A DNA stretch of 32,759 nt, taken from positions 1-32,759 of the forward strand of contig JAGHRS010000063.1 in the NCBI GenBank assembly GCA_018066285.1, given 5' to 3'. Positions 6,990 through 15,702 of this stretch are shown piece after piece. The position numbers were made by a program, and so were the translations under genes. The notes below the pieces were generated by a model, which saw nothing but the letters and a program-made list of their open reading frames with translations, was not told the origin of the DNA and searched no databases. How positions within the stretch are numbered: position 1 is the stretch's first letter; each line of letters starts with the position of its first letter. The DNA comes from Candidatus Treponema caballi (GTDB taxonomy: Bacteria; Spirochaetota; Spirochaetia; Treponematales; Treponemataceae).

Positions 6990-7556
6990 TCACACGCCGA
7001 TTTCTTCGTGCTTTGAACGCATGGCGAGGATGCAGTCCTGAATGACTTCGTTAAGCTCAACGCCCATCATTTCAGCGCCCTGACGGATAACGTCACGGCT
7101 GCAGCCTGCGGCAAACGCCTTATCCTTGAACTTCTTGGTAACTGACTTAAGCTCCATGTCCATGACAGACTTTGACGGACGGGCCATGGCGCAGGCGAAG
7201 ATAAGGCCGGTAAGCTCATCCACCGTAAACAGGACCTTCTCCATTTTGTGCTCAGGCTTCACATCGTTACAAAGGCCATATCCATGTGACTGGACGGCGT
7301 GGATGAGCGCGTCGTCAATGTCCGGGTAGTCTGCCTTTTCAGCGTTGAACAGGTCTACACAGGCGATGCAGTGCGCATCCGGGCTTTTCTCAAAGTCAAT
7401 GTCGTGCAGAATGCCGACGCTCTCCCAGTAGTCCGGGTCCTCACCGTACTTTTCCGCAAAATAGCGCATGGCAACGCCGACTGTCTTGCAGTGGCGGAGC
7501 AGCGTTTCTCCCGTAACGTATTTAGAAAGCAGATCAAGTGCTGCAGATGGTTTCAT
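6990..7556 (-). CDS. HD-domain phosphohydrolase
   Basis: A 188-residue HD-superfamily metal-dependent phosphohydrolase. The ligands appear in order as H22, the HD pair H51-D52 (GILHDID), H86 and H91 (HAVQSHGYG) and a later D113 (TVDELTG). The ATG at 7556 is chosen because GGAGG lies 8 bases upstream; a longer start at 7571 would be a TTG that overlaps that ribosome site. Short proteins of this type act on nucleotides or other small phosphates, and the substrate cannot be read from sequence. The gene is divergent from rsmG. Confidence 0.8.
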   Translation of the reverse strand: MKPSAALDLLSKYVTGETLLRHCKTVGVAMRYFAEKYGEDPDYWESVGILHDIDFEKSPDAHCIACVDLFNAEKADYPDIDDALIHAVQSHGYGLCNDVKPEHKMEKVLFTVDELTGLIFACAMARPSKSVMDMELKSVTKKFKDKAFAAGCSRDVIRQGAEMMGVELNEVIQDCILAMRSKHEEIGV

Positions 7557-7698
7557 ATCCGTATCCTCCAAATTCAGAATGATTACAGTATATCATGAAA
7601 ATACGCATCTATCGCTTCGTAAATCACTCTTTGGCAATAGTCTGGCACCAACTTCAACATCGCCCGTCTTTATGCTATAGTGAACGCAGGATACGCAC

Positions 7699-8379
7699 AT
7701 GACGGAAAAACTGATTCAGGGATTAGCAAAACTCGATCTTACTTTTACAGACTCTCAGGTGGATAAGCTGGAAGGCTACATCCATGAAGTACTCGAATTC
7801 AACAAGGGATACAACCTGATGAAAGCTGAGAACGCGGATGAGCTTGCCGTGAACCATGTCCTCGACAGCCTTGTAGCAGTACCGGCTTTGACTTCGCTTA
7901 TCGAAGCGCTATCCGCAAAGAAGGCATCAGACGCTTCCAAGGCATGCGCGCCGCTCAGCATTGCAGACATCGGCTCAGGCGGCGGCTGTCCCGGCATTCC
8001 GCTTGCAATTGCGTTCCCGGATCAGCGTTTCACGCTTGTTGAGCGCATGGACAAGCGGTGCGTCTTTCTTGAAAGCATCGTGAAAAAGCTCAGCCTCACC
8101 AACGTCACCGTTGCATGTACCGCCGCCGACGCGGTTGCTCCCGAAAGCTTTGACCTTGAAGTGTTCCGCGCCTTCCATCCGTTTGACAAAAAGATAATCA
8201 CACTGCTCTTCCGCATGCTGAAAAAGGGCGGTGCGCTCGCAGCCTACAAGGCACGCGAAGAGAAGATTCTTGCTGAAATGGATGAAATCAAGCCGTTCAT
8301 CAACGGCTATGAGAAAATAAAGCTGACCGTGCCGTTCCTGGAAGACCACGAGCGGCATCTGGTTGTCATTAAGAAATAA
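7699..8379 (+). CDS. rsmG: 16S rRNA (guanine-527-N7)-methyltransferase
   Basis: A 226-residue RsmG (GidB) enzyme that methylates N7 of G527 in 16S rRNA using SAM. Diagnostic features are the N-terminal NKGYNLMKA and NHVLDSL helices (35-58), the SAM site IADIGSGGGCPGIPL (88-102), TLVERMDKRCVFLE (112-125) and FRAFHPF (156-162), where the family has the SRAF motif. The end VPFLEDHERHLVVIKK is also typical. A possible -10 box TATAGT lies at 7676-7681. The gene stands alone rather than beside gidA or parAB as in many bacteria. The esterase gene converges 35 bases after its stop. Confidence 0.92.
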   Translation: MTEKLIQGLAKLDLTFTDSQVDKLEGYIHEVLEFNKGYNLMKAENADELAVNHVLDSLVAVPALTSLIEALSAKKASDASKACAPLSIADIGSGGGCPGIPLAIAFPDQRFTLVERMDKRCVFLESIVKKLSLTNVTVACTAADAVAPESFDLEVFRAFHPFDKKIITLLFRMLKKGGALAAYKAREEKILAEMDEIKPFINGYEKIKLTVPFLEDHERHLVVIKK

Positions 8380-8414
8380 AGCTCTGTGCGCTTTCAGGCG
8401 CGCCCAACCGCAGC

Positions 8415-9206
8415 TCAGTCTGCGAACATGAGCGGCACAAACTTCTGCACGCTCTTGTTCCAGAAATCCATGTCGTGATTGCCGTCAGTCTCCCAGTACA
8501 TGTGGGGAACGCCCTGCTCTTCAAGGAACGCATGCATCGCGCGGTTTTCTTTCAGCAGGAAATCATCATATCCGACAGACATGAAAATCTCAGGCATCTG
8601 CTTGCCTTCGCTCTTAAGCTTCTTTACGAGCACTTCCGGATTGTTTTCGCTTTCAAGCAGCTTCTCAGGCTCACCGAAGCATTCGCGGTAGTAATCGTAG
8701 TTAGCGACAGCGTTTCCCGTTCCTGGCTTCATGGCGGCAACCTCATGATGAATGAACGCAGCTGAAAGGGGCGCTGCCTTGCTGAACGTCTCAGGATATG
8801 CAAGCGCCGTGTGCAATGCGCCGAAACCGCCCATCGAAAGTCCCATGATGTACGTGTCTTCGCGTTTCATGGCAAGACCGAACGTGCGGCGCACATAGTC
8901 AACGAGCTCAACGCCGACAAACGTCTGGAACGCATGACCCGTAGAAAGGCCGTCAAGATAGAAACTGTTTTCTGCAGTCGGTGCAACAACGGCGAAGTTG
9001 TATTTCACACAAAGGTCTTCCGGCACCCAGTTGTCGCCTTTTCCCGTGTAGCCGTGAAGCAGGAACAGCGTCTTCATCGGCCGCTTCTGCTGCGGGGTTT
9101 TCTCCGGCTGCGGGCAGTCCGTACGCGGGTCGTTCGGAATGCACATCTTGAACGATGTCCAGCGATGCAGTGAGTTCGCATACAGTTCTATATTGAAGTT
9201 AGCCAT
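8415..9206 (-). CDS. Alpha/beta-hydrolase esterase (EstA/esterase D type)
   Basis: A 263-residue serine esterase of the esterase D/tributyrin esterase group. The oxyanion region is TLFLLHGYTGKGDNW (46-60), the nucleophile elbow is GLSMGG (122-127, S124), and the likely acid and base are D214 or D215 (GYDDFLL) and H244 (GNHDMDFW). There is no signal peptide, so it is cytoplasmic. Members hydrolyse short acyl esters, acetylated sugars or S-formylglutathione; the exact substrate is not evident. GGGAGAA lies upstream of the ATG, and a TATAAT box is at 9219-9224 on the same strand. Confidence 0.83.
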   Translation of the reverse strand: MANFNIELYANSLHRWTSFKMCIPNDPRTDCPQPEKTPQQKRPMKTLFLLHGYTGKGDNWVPEDLCVKYNFAVVAPTAENSFYLDGLSTGHAFQTFVGVELVDYVRRTFGLAMKREDTYIMGLSMGGFGALHTALAYPETFSKAAPLSAAFIHHEVAAMKPGTGNAVANYDYYRECFGEPEKLLESENNPEVLVKKLKSEGKQMPEIFMSVGYDDFLLKENRAMHAFLEEQGVPHMYWETDGNHDMDFWNKSVQKFVPLMFAD

Positions 9207-9218
9207 TGTATTCTCCCT

Positions 9219-9224
9219 ATTATA
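9219..9224 (-). promoter_or_regulatory. -10 box of the esterase gene
   Basis: TATAAT on the minus strand, 12 bases upstream of the esterase ATG and just before its GGGAGAA ribosome site. No clear -35 box was found. Confidence 0.5.
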
Positions 9225-9330
9225 AACAGCATTAATTCTATCATATTTTCCGCTTCTTTTGTTTGCTTTTTTTTGTTACTATGGATAATAACAGAACAGT
9301 ATTCCCTAAGAAAAGGAGTAATTTCCCTTT

Positions 9331-12300
9331 ATGAAGAACAACGCTATCCGCTTTATGAGCATTCTGCTCATCACACTGCTTGCATTTACTGTCTTTTCAT
9401 GTGCATCAAACACAAAAACTGTGGCAGACCCGGTTCTGGAAAAATACAAAGATCAGTTCATCGGACCCTGGTTCTGGGACTATGGATATAACCTGGAACA
9501 GTTCGCCAAAGATTATTGGTATATGTATGAAGATGGAACAACATACCTGTATCATATCGGATCAGATTACTGTGAATGGGATACAGGCACATGGGCCATC
9601 ATTAATGATGCTGAACACGGCCCTTCTCTAGTCCTCAATGTCACCGAAGCTAAAGTTGAAGAAGATGCCCGGTATGACAAGGTCAATGTTGAAATGACCT
9701 ACCGCATCGGTTCAGTAAATGACGACGAGTTCTTTATTTACCGCTACAAGCGCGATACGACAGCAATGGGTGGCTGGGTCCAGACTTTTTATCCGGCAGT
9801 CGAACAGCATTTTTACCGTGTTAATGCCGGTGCAAGGGAAAACCTTGTCGGAACCTGGAACCTCAACATGCATTGCAACTCCTACGATTTTGATGCAGAA
9901 ACGATTTCATTCAGTTCTGACGGTATTTATGAAGTCTGTGACACAAATCAGGGAGAACAGGTTTCGTACCACGGAACATACGACGTTTCAAAAGGGAAAA
10001 ATGGTACTGAACTGCATGTTGCCTTAAATGAAATAAACGAAGGTTCTTCGTATAAAGAACTCAACCCCGGTTTCGAGGTCTGGTTTGACTACTGCACTCT
10101 GGGTGACGACCTCATCAGGATAAGCCGCACCCATGACATTATTTTCGGCGAAGAACACACCTATGACGAACCTGTTGAAATCTACTTCTACCGCAACCAG
10201 CCGCTGGTAACATACACCTATCACTGGGATGACATCACCATTACAGATTACTACCCTGAAGACAGAGAGTATAAGCTGTTGGACAAGAGTTCCTACAAAC
10301 TGGAATCTGCACTGCCTTATGACTCGGAATTCATGCATCTTGACGGCTGGTACACAAGTTCCAGCCGTAGCGGACAGCCTGTTACCACACTCGGAGGAAA
10401 CGACGGCTTCGTCAAAGTAAACTGGAACCGTCTTGAAGGTGAAGAAACAGGCACAGAAAATGAACGCGACCAAGCCATGAATGTGGAGTTCTGGGCAAAA
10501 TGGAGTCTTGTCTGTACCGCAAATATAGACCCAAATAATCAAAGCAATCTGTTTAACTATAGGTTCGATCTTCCAGCTTCAAGGCTGGGACTTGATTTTG
10601 AAAAACACGCAAAGGGTGATACGCTGAAAGTCATTTTCTCTGCGACAGCCTCACATGATTTCAACGGAGATATGGCTCTTATGTTTGTTGATTTCACGGA
10701 TGGATGGAATTGGCTGGGAGATGACTGGCATCATGTAGAAATAAGAGATGGAAAGATTATCGAGTTTTTTGAGATTCCCATTGAGAATGATGTAAATCCC
10801 GCGCTTGATAACACACAATTCGGCTTCAATCTTTCGTATAATAATGATGTCCTTGACGAGGTAATGATTCTTTCTGACTGGAAGTTCGAAGTTCTTGATG
10901 ATGATGAAGCAACTTCAAGAATCGCCGATATCACCTACAACTACGCAGGATTTACAGCCACCAGAAAGGCAATTACCGGATACAACTACTACCTGCCTGA
11001 AGTCACGAATGACATTACAGACGTTATCAATGAGTTCCCCTGGGCAGTAAATGATTTGACGTTTGCAGGCTGGTATGACAATCCGGAGTTCACGGGAGAA
11101 CCATTAACGGTTATTTCTGCAAAGAACCTGAAAGGCCCCACTTCCATTTATGGAAAATTCGAAGTAACGACACACGAACATGATTTCAACGGATATAACA
11201 GAAATGACGGATATCTCTGGAACACCAGCATTCCGGCAAAACCTTATATATCAAAAGTCAATATACATGCAAATAAAGGAGAAACCGTCCTCGTCGCCAT
11301 GTCTGCAACCCTTTCATATGATCTTGATGGATGGATAGGCCTCGATATGAATGATTTGTCACTTGTCAATGCATTCCTCGGTTCCGAGTTTCATTATGTA
11401 AAAACAGTACATAACAAGTTACAGACCGTTTTCCCAGTCACTTTTGAGCGTACTGCAAACATAACATCTGTGGATAACCTGCTGTTCTACTTTGCACACA
11501 ATCCCGACAACAATTCTGATAAACCACTCACACTTTCTGACGTGAAGTTCGTTATTATTGATGATACAACAGCTTCCTCAATCATGGACGTGACATTCAA
11601 TTTCGCAGGATATACTGCAAGCAAGAAAGTCATTGCCGGAGAAGACTACTACCTGCCTGAAGGAACATATCATTTATCAGAATCCTTCAAAGAGTTCCCC
11701 TGGCCACTTGATTGGTTACCACTAACAGGCTGGTATGACAATCCGGAGTTCACGGGAGAACCATTAACGGTTATTTCTGCAAAGAACCTGAAAGGCCCCA
11801 CTTCCATTTATGGAAAATATGAAGTCACGACACACGAATATGATTTCAACGGGTACAACAGAAATGATGGATATGAATATCTGGTCTATATGCCAGCCAA
11901 ATTAGTCCATCCAAACAAAGAATTCCATGCAAAAGCTGGGGATACTGTTCTTGCTGTTGTATCAGCAACGCTTTCCAATGATTTAGAAGGCTGGGTCGGA
12001 CTTGATCTTAATGACCTGACTAAGAATGATCCATACATCGGATTTGAATGGCATTGGATATCAACAAAAGGTAACAAGATACAGGCCTGCTTCCCTATCA
12101 CCCTGGAACACGGAGCAGATATCACATCAATGAAAGACATGTTCTTCCGCTTTGTATACAACCCGGAGACATGTGACAAACCAGTTACCTTTACTGACTT
12201 GAAGATTGAGATTGCTGACGCAGACCCATTTGCCTCAGCAACCGCAGCAACAGAACACGTTACTGCCACAGCTTGCAACGAAGGAGTACGGATAACAGTA

Positions 12301-12987
12301 CACAACCTGAAAGATGGTATGGAATTCAAGTGCGTCTATCCTGTATCTCCTCTATGCAGACATGCTGACGCTGTGCTTACCCAATCAGCAGATGGGTATT
12401 CATTCATCTGGCCGTTCTGCGAAAAAGGAAAAACATACAGTTTCAGAATAAATTATAACGATGAAAACGATAACTGGTGTGGTGAAGATTTCTCTGTAAT
12501 CGCTGGAGGCGGCGTTGGAGAGTTCGACTTTACACCTTTTGATCAGATGCCTGTTACAATAAGTTCAAACACCAAAGATACTTTTATCACCGCCCCTAAG
12601 TTTACCAGAGAAAACCTGCAAAACGTGTATGACCCGTATTCCAGCATAATCTCTGGCAGTTGCATTGGCATTGTATTCTGGTCCTGCAACAGTGACGGAA
12701 GCAATGATTGCTACGAGTTTGAGAGTAACACCGGTAATTATCCCGATTTTGGCTGGTACTCCAGAGGGCTTAATGCACTTATGTCGGGAGGCACTTACAG
12801 TATTTTCGATGACATCAGAGACTGGGGCGTAACACGTGCAGATGTAATAAACCGTTTTGCTTCAGGAAAATATGTATTTACGCGGTCTTCCATGCATTTC
12901 CAGACCATTTACGATAATGCAGATGAGCCGTCAGAGTTCTTCGCTTTCGTAAATGAGAGCAACAAGGTTCCGTTCCTGACAAAATAA
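9331..12987 (+). CDS. Large modular surface lipoprotein with InlB-like repeats
   Basis: A 1218-residue lipoprotein: signal peptide residues 1-23, lipobox VFSC with C24. The N-terminal 300 residues resemble two lipocalin-like beta barrels with GTW motifs (CEWDTGTW and LVGTWNL). Then come Listeria-Bacteroides (InlB B-type) repeats recognised by GWY..G.P.T...FYGKY-like endings (about 300-390, 560-610, 780-830). These alternate with three beta-sandwich modules sharing H..KGDT...SAT.S.D..G (about 410-545, 640-765, 860-985), which look like ligand-binding or carbohydrate-binding modules. The C-terminal 230 residues are unassigned. A 220-residue period is visible in the protein and DNA. AAGGAG lies 12 bases before the ATG. 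An adhesin or polysaccharide-binding role is an inference. Confidence 0.8.
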   Translation: MKNNAIRFMSILLITLLAFTVFSCASNTKTVADPVLEKYKDQFIGPWFWDYGYNLEQFAKDYWYMYEDGTTYLYHIGSDYCEWDTGTWAIINDAEHGPSLVLNVTEAKVEEDARYDKVNVEMTYRIGSVNDDEFFIYRYKRDTTAMGGWVQTFYPAVEQHFYRVNAGARENLVGTWNLNMHCNSYDFDAETISFSSDGIYEVCDTNQGEQVSYHGTYDVSKGKNGTELHVALNEINEGSSYKELNPGFEVWFDYCTLGDDLIRISRTHDIIFGEEHTYDEPVEIYFYRNQPLVTYTYHWDDITITDYYPEDREYKLLDKSSYKLESALPYDSEFMHLDGWYTSSSRSGQPVTTLGGNDGFVKVNWNRLEGEETGTENERDQAMNVEFWAKWSLVCTANIDPNNQSNLFNYRFDLPASRLGLDFEKHAKGDTLKVIFSATASHDFNGDMALMFVDFTDGWNWLGDDWHHVEIRDGKIIEFFEIPIENDVNPALDNTQFGFNLSYNNDVLDEVMILSDWKFEVLDDDEATSRIADITYNYAGFTATRKAITGYNYYLPEVTNDITDVINEFPWAVNDLTFAGWYDNPEFTGEPLTVISAKNLKGPTSIYGKFEVTTHEHDFNGYNRNDGYLWNTSIPAKPYISKVNIHANKGETVLVAMSATLSYDLDGWIGLDMNDLSLVNAFLGSEFHYVKTVHNKLQTVFPVTFERTANITSVDNLLFYFAHNPDNNSDKPLTLSDVKFVIIDDTTASSIMDVTFNFAGYTASKKVIAGEDYYLPEGTYHLSESFKEFPWPLDWLPLTGWYDNPEFTGEPLTVISAKNLKGPTSIYGKYEVTTHEYDFNGYNRNDGYEYLVYMPAKLVHPNKEFHAKAGDTVLAVVSATLSNDLEGWVGLDLNDLTKNDPYIGFEWHWISTKGNKIQACFPITLEHGADITSMKDMFFRFVYNPETCDKPVTFTDLKIEIADADPFASATAATEHVTATACNEGVRITVHNLKDGMEFKCVYPVSPLCRHADAVLTQSADGYSFIWPFCEKGKTYSFRINYNDENDNWCGEDFSVIAGGGVGEFDFTPFDQMPVTISSNTKDTFITAPKFTRENLQNVYDPYSSIISGSCIGIVFWSCNSDGSNDCYEFESNTGNYPDFGWYSRGLNALMSGGTYSIFDDIRDWGVTRADVINRFASGKYVFTRSSMHFQTIYDNADEPSEFFAFVNESNKVPFLTK
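11066..11158 (+). repeat. 93-base exact direct repeat, copy 1
   Basis: Identical at every base to 11726-11818, 660 bases downstream in frame. It encodes the conserved part of an InlB-like repeat from AGWYDNPEFTGEP to SIYGK. The sequence on both sides is clearly diverged, so the identity is local. Confidence 0.95.
11726..11818 (+). repeat. 93-base exact direct repeat, copy 2
   Basis: Second copy of the block at 11066-11158, offset exactly 660 bases (220 codons), so recombination between the two would remove or add one whole module in frame. Confidence 0.95.
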
Positions 12988-12989
12988 AG

Positions 12990-13020
12990 CAGAACCCGGA
13001 CAGATAACGTTCGGGTTCTG
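12990..13020 (+). terminator. Stem-loop after the lipoprotein gene
   Basis: CAGAACCCG (12990-12998) and CGGGTTCTG (13012-13020) form a 9-bp stem with a 13-base loop. There is no T-run, so it is a weak intrinsic terminator or an mRNA end stabiliser. Confidence 0.5.
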
Positions 13021-13028
13021 AAATCCGC

Positions 13029-13082
13029 TTGACAAAATAGGTAACATGTTACATATTAGTAACAGATAGGTAATATATTACC
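13029..13082 (+). promoter_or_regulatory. MarR promoter with two palindromic operators
   Basis: A consensus -35 TTGACA (13029-13034) precedes a probable -10 CATATT (13052-13057) at a 17-base spacing. Two perfect palindromes overlap or follow it: GTAACATGTTAC (13041-13052), inside the spacer, and GGTAATATATTACC (13069-13082), just before the ribosome site. A GTAAC half site also lies between them. Such twin sites are typical MarR autorepression operators. Confidence 0.75.
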
Positions 13083-13098
13083 TTTTAGGAGCGACAGA

Positions 13099-13569
13099 TT
13101 GGATTACAACAAACTTGTCGGAAATGATGATGTATCCTTTGAAGGCATTCCTCCCGGCCCCTTCCTGCTCGGTCTGCTCAGTGCCTTTGAAAACCGCTTT
13201 CAGGCATTTGCAGACGCCTACATGAAGGACATCACCTGGAAGCAGTTCTTTGCCATCATCTGCATCAACATGTGCAGGGAAGCCCCAACGCTCAACGAGT
13301 TGTCTGACATAATGGGCAGTTCCCACCAGAATGTGAAGCAGATTCTGCTGAAACTTGAAAAGAAAGGCTTCATCCAGTTTGTTGAAGATGCTTCTGACAA
13401 GCGCAAGCAGCGCATCCGCCTGACAGAACAGTGTCTTGCTTTCTGCGAGGCAAATGATGAAGACAGCAGATTCTTACTTGGCAAACTGTTTGAAGGAATT
13501 GCCCCTGAACAGCTTGCTGCAACGATTCAGGTCATCAGCCAGATGGAGAAAAATCTGAAGAGATTTTAA
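13099..13569 (+). CDS. MarR-family transcriptional regulator
   Basis: A 156-residue winged-helix regulator. The DNA-binding helix-turn-helix covers about residues 57-82 (TLNELSDIMGSSHQNVKQIL) and the wing contains DASDKRKQRIRLT (99-111), where MarR proteins carry the conserved D.RD+R pattern. The start is TTG at 13099 with AGGAG 7 bases upstream; no ATG fits. It heads a three-gene operon with a flavodoxin and an FMN-binding lipoprotein, and probably represses that operon through the palindromes at 13041-13082. Members often respond to phenolic, oxidant or antibiotic ligands; the ligand here is unknown. Confidence 0.85.
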   Translation: MDYNKLVGNDDVSFEGIPPGPFLLGLLSAFENRFQAFADAYMKDITWKQFFAIICINMCREAPTLNELSDIMGSSHQNVKQILLKLEKKGFIQFVEDASDKRKQRIRLTEQCLAFCEANDEDSRFLLGKLFEGIAPEQLAATIQVISQMEKNLKRF

Positions 13570-13607
13570 GGAAACACTTCCATTTTGGAGGCTTATAGGA
13601 GCGAAAT

Positions 13608-14132
13608 ATGAAAGGAATTATTCTGTACAAATCAAAGTACGGTGCCACAAAAAAGTATGCTCAGTGGCTTTCAGAAGCAACAGGCTTTGAGATGCTTGAA
13701 ACAACGAAGGCGACTGTTGCAGGCCTTAAGGATTACGACACGATCATCCTCGGTGGCGGCATCTACGCACATGGAATTGCGGGAATCGCTTTCCTCAAAA
13801 AGAACTTTCAGGCGCTGAAAGACAAGAAGCTGATTGTCTTCTGTGACGGTGCATCGCCATTTGACCAGAAGGCATTTGATGAAATCAGAAACCTCAACAT
13901 GAAGGATGAGCTTTCTGAGATTCCGGTTTTCTACTGCCGCGGTACTTTTGACTTACAGAGCATGACGTTCATCGACAGAAAACTCTGTCAGATGCTTCAG
14001 AAAGCGGTCGCAAAGAAAGAGCCTGATACGCTGGAAGTCTGGGAAAAAGCACTTATGGAAACTGGCAACCAGAGGGGAGACTGGACCGACAAATCGTATC
14101 TCGAACCAATCCTCAAGGAGCTTGGCTTATGA
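13608..14132 (+). CDS. Flavodoxin-domain protein
   Basis: A 174-residue cytoplasmic flavoprotein. The N-terminal strand and phosphate loop LYKSKYGATKKYA (6-18) bind FMN phosphate, and IILGGGIYAHGIAG (about 46-59) matches the second flavin loop. It resembles the flavodoxin-domain proteins related to HemG protoporphyrinogen oxidase, but lacks features that would prove that reaction. The AGGAGCGA ribosome site is nearly the same as that of the MarR gene. The end overlaps the FMN-binding lipoprotein by 4 bases, so the two are co-translated. A role in electron transfer to the exported FMN-binding partner is an inference from the operon. Confidence 0.8.
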   Translation: MKGIILYKSKYGATKKYAQWLSEATGFEMLETTKATVAGLKDYDTIILGGGIYAHGIAGIAFLKKNFQALKDKKLIVFCDGASPFDQKAFDEIRNLNMKDELSEIPVFYCRGTFDLQSMTFIDRKLCQMLQKAVAKKEPDTLEVWEKALMETGNQRGDWTDKSYLEPILKELGL

Positions 14133-14515
14133 AGAAGCAGAAAAAAGCAAAACTCGTTCTGATGCTCTGTCTTATTGCTGTAGTGTTTTCCGGATGCTCT
14201 TCAATAGCTAAAAGTGCGATTGCAAAACTACACAACGAAACGATCGACATGAGCCGTGTAAAGGATGGCACCTGGAAAGGAAGCAGCGAGACAGGCCCCG
14301 TCTCTGTTGATGTTGAGGTTACTGTCAAAGCTTCAAAGATTGAACGTGTCGTGCTTTTGCGTCATGACTGCGGGCTCGGCCACAAAGCTGATGTCATTGT
14401 GGATGATATGAAATCCGGGAATACCTGGGATGTAGATATCGTAAGCGGTGCTACCGTTTCAAGCGAAGTGATCAAGAACGCGGTGAACAAAGCGTTGCGC
14501 AGCGCGATGAACTAG
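14129..14515 (+). CDS. FMN-binding domain lipoprotein
   Basis: A 128-residue lipoprotein with a signal peptide ending FSGC (C23) and one FMN-bind domain (about 46-125). The DGTWKGSS opening and the SGATVSS motif (106-112) are the hallmarks of domains in which ApbE/Ftp attaches FMN covalently to a threonine, here T109. In RnfG, NqrC and extracellular electron-transfer proteins this flavin relays electrons outside the membrane. It overlaps the flavodoxin gene by 4 bases in a MarR-controlled operon. No ApbE gene is in this window. Confidence 0.82.
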   Translation: MKKQKKAKLVLMLCLIAVVFSGCSSIAKSAIAKLHNETIDMSRVKDGTWKGSSETGPVSVDVEVTVKASKIERVVLLRHDCGLGHKADVIVDDMKSGNTWDVDIVSGATVSSEVIKNAVNKALRSAMN

Positions 14516-14559
14516 CACCCGAGCGCTGTGGTACGCGATGCCTCAGCGGTTTTCTCAGA

Positions 14560-14612
14560 GCGCGGGCCCACTTCTCTGTTGAGTTATCAAAGCGCGGCGG
14601 CCCACTTCTCTG
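14560..14612. repeat. Short imperfect tandem repeat at the end of glycerate kinase
   Basis: GCGCGGGCCCACTTCTCTG (14560-14578) recurs as GCGCGGCGGCCCACTTCTCTG (14592-14612). The second copy is the last codons of the glycerate kinase gene and the first is non-coding, so this looks like a slipped partial duplication. Confidence 0.5.
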
Positions 14613-15702
14613 CCGCGTTCTCCACGTTTTCAGCGGCGTGCGTCATCGCGTAGTCGAGTTTCTGTCCGGCGCTAATCTCAACGATGTCGGCGAGCCCGGC
14701 AGGCTTTTCTGAAAGCGTCCCGCACTTTCCGCAGAACACGCTCACCGGCACCGGCTTTTCAGCAGCAGAAACGCGCTTCACAATGCCGCCGATTACCTTG
14801 CCCATAAGGCTCTGGTAGTCAAAGCTGCCCTCGCCGGTGACAACGCGGTCACAGGATGCAAGGCGCTTATCAAAGTTAGTCAAATCAAGCACCATGTCGA
14901 TGCCGCTCCTGAGCTTTCCGTTAAGCGCCGCAAGAATGGCAAAGCCCATGCCGCCAGCAGCGCCTGCGCCCGCTTCAAGCGAGAAATCGGTGGTACGCAT
15001 CTTCATGAAAAGGTCTGCAACATGGCGGCAACCTGCATCAAGGCGCTCAACCATCGCGGCGTCTGCGCCTTTCTGCGGACCGTAGATGGCAGAGCAGCCG
15101 TTTTCTCCACACAGCGGATTCGTCACGTCGCACATGCCTTCAAAAAGCGCACCCTGCAAGCGCGGATACATCATTGAAAGATCAATTTCGGCTATATCTT
15201 TGAGCGTGCCACCCGTCGGAACGAACGAGACGCCATCCGCGTTGTAAAAGCAGCCGCCAAGCGCCGCGAGCATACCAAGGCCGCAGTCATTCGTAGAACT
15301 GCCGCCCAGGGTAAGGATGATTTTCTTAGCGCCCATGTCGACGGCGAACGCAATCATCTGGCCGACGCCGTAGGTGCTTGTAAGTTCAGGATTCCCGCGT
15401 CCGACGACAAGCGGCAGTCCGTTCGCAAGGGCGGCTTCAATGACAGCAGTGCGGCCGTTGTCGAAAAAGCCGACGGGCACTTCAGTTTCTTCGTACAGCG
15501 GATTCTGCACCGGACACGGACACGTTTTGCCATCCATGGCAGAAAGCAGGCATGAAAGCGTGCCCTCGCCGCCGTCCGCAACAGGAAGACAGTCAAACGT
15601 CAGGTCAGAGCGCGCTTTACGTGCGCCTTTTTCAAAAGCAATGCAGAAATCGGCGGCAGACAGGCTGCCCTTGAAAGAGTCAGGTGCGAGAAGTATTTTC
15701 AT
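14587..15702 (-). CDS. glxK: Glycerate kinase
   Basis: A 371-residue glycerate kinase of the GlxK/GarK type, close to the usual length of about 380. It phosphorylates D-glycerate with ATP to 2- or 3-phosphoglycerate, feeding glycolysis or serine synthesis. Family motifs are the start MKILLAPDSFKGSLSA, VADGGEGT (42-49), LTLGGSSTNDCG (about 130-141), YGPQKGAD and VVTGEGSFDYQS. The ATG overlaps the end of the YhhN gene by 4 bases, so they share a transcript. The enzyme class is certain; garK is an equally possible name. Confidence 0.9.
   Translation of the reverse strand: MKILLAPDSFKGSLSAADFCIAFEKGARKARSDLTFDCLPVADGGEGTLSCLLSAMDGKTCPCPVQNPLYEETEVPVGFFDNGRTAVIEAALANGLPLVVGRGNPELTSTYGVGQMIAFAVDMGAKKIILTLGGSSTNDCGLGMLAALGGCFYNADGVSFVPTGGTLKDIAEIDLSMMYPRLQGALFEGMCDVTNPLCGENGCSAIYGPQKGADAAMVERLDAGCRHVADLFMKMRTTDFSLEAGAGAAGGMGFAILAALNGKLRSGIDMVLDLTNFDKRLASCDRVVTGEGSFDYQSLMGKVIGGIVKRVSAAEKPVPVSVFCGKCGTLSEKPAGLADIVEISAGQKLDYAMTHAAENVENAAEKWAAAL

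Noticed and set aside
10024-10542. 172-codon minus-strand open frame
   Set aside because: Antisense to the large lipoprotein gene, Val/Phe/Cys-rich with no recognisable domain or ribosome site.
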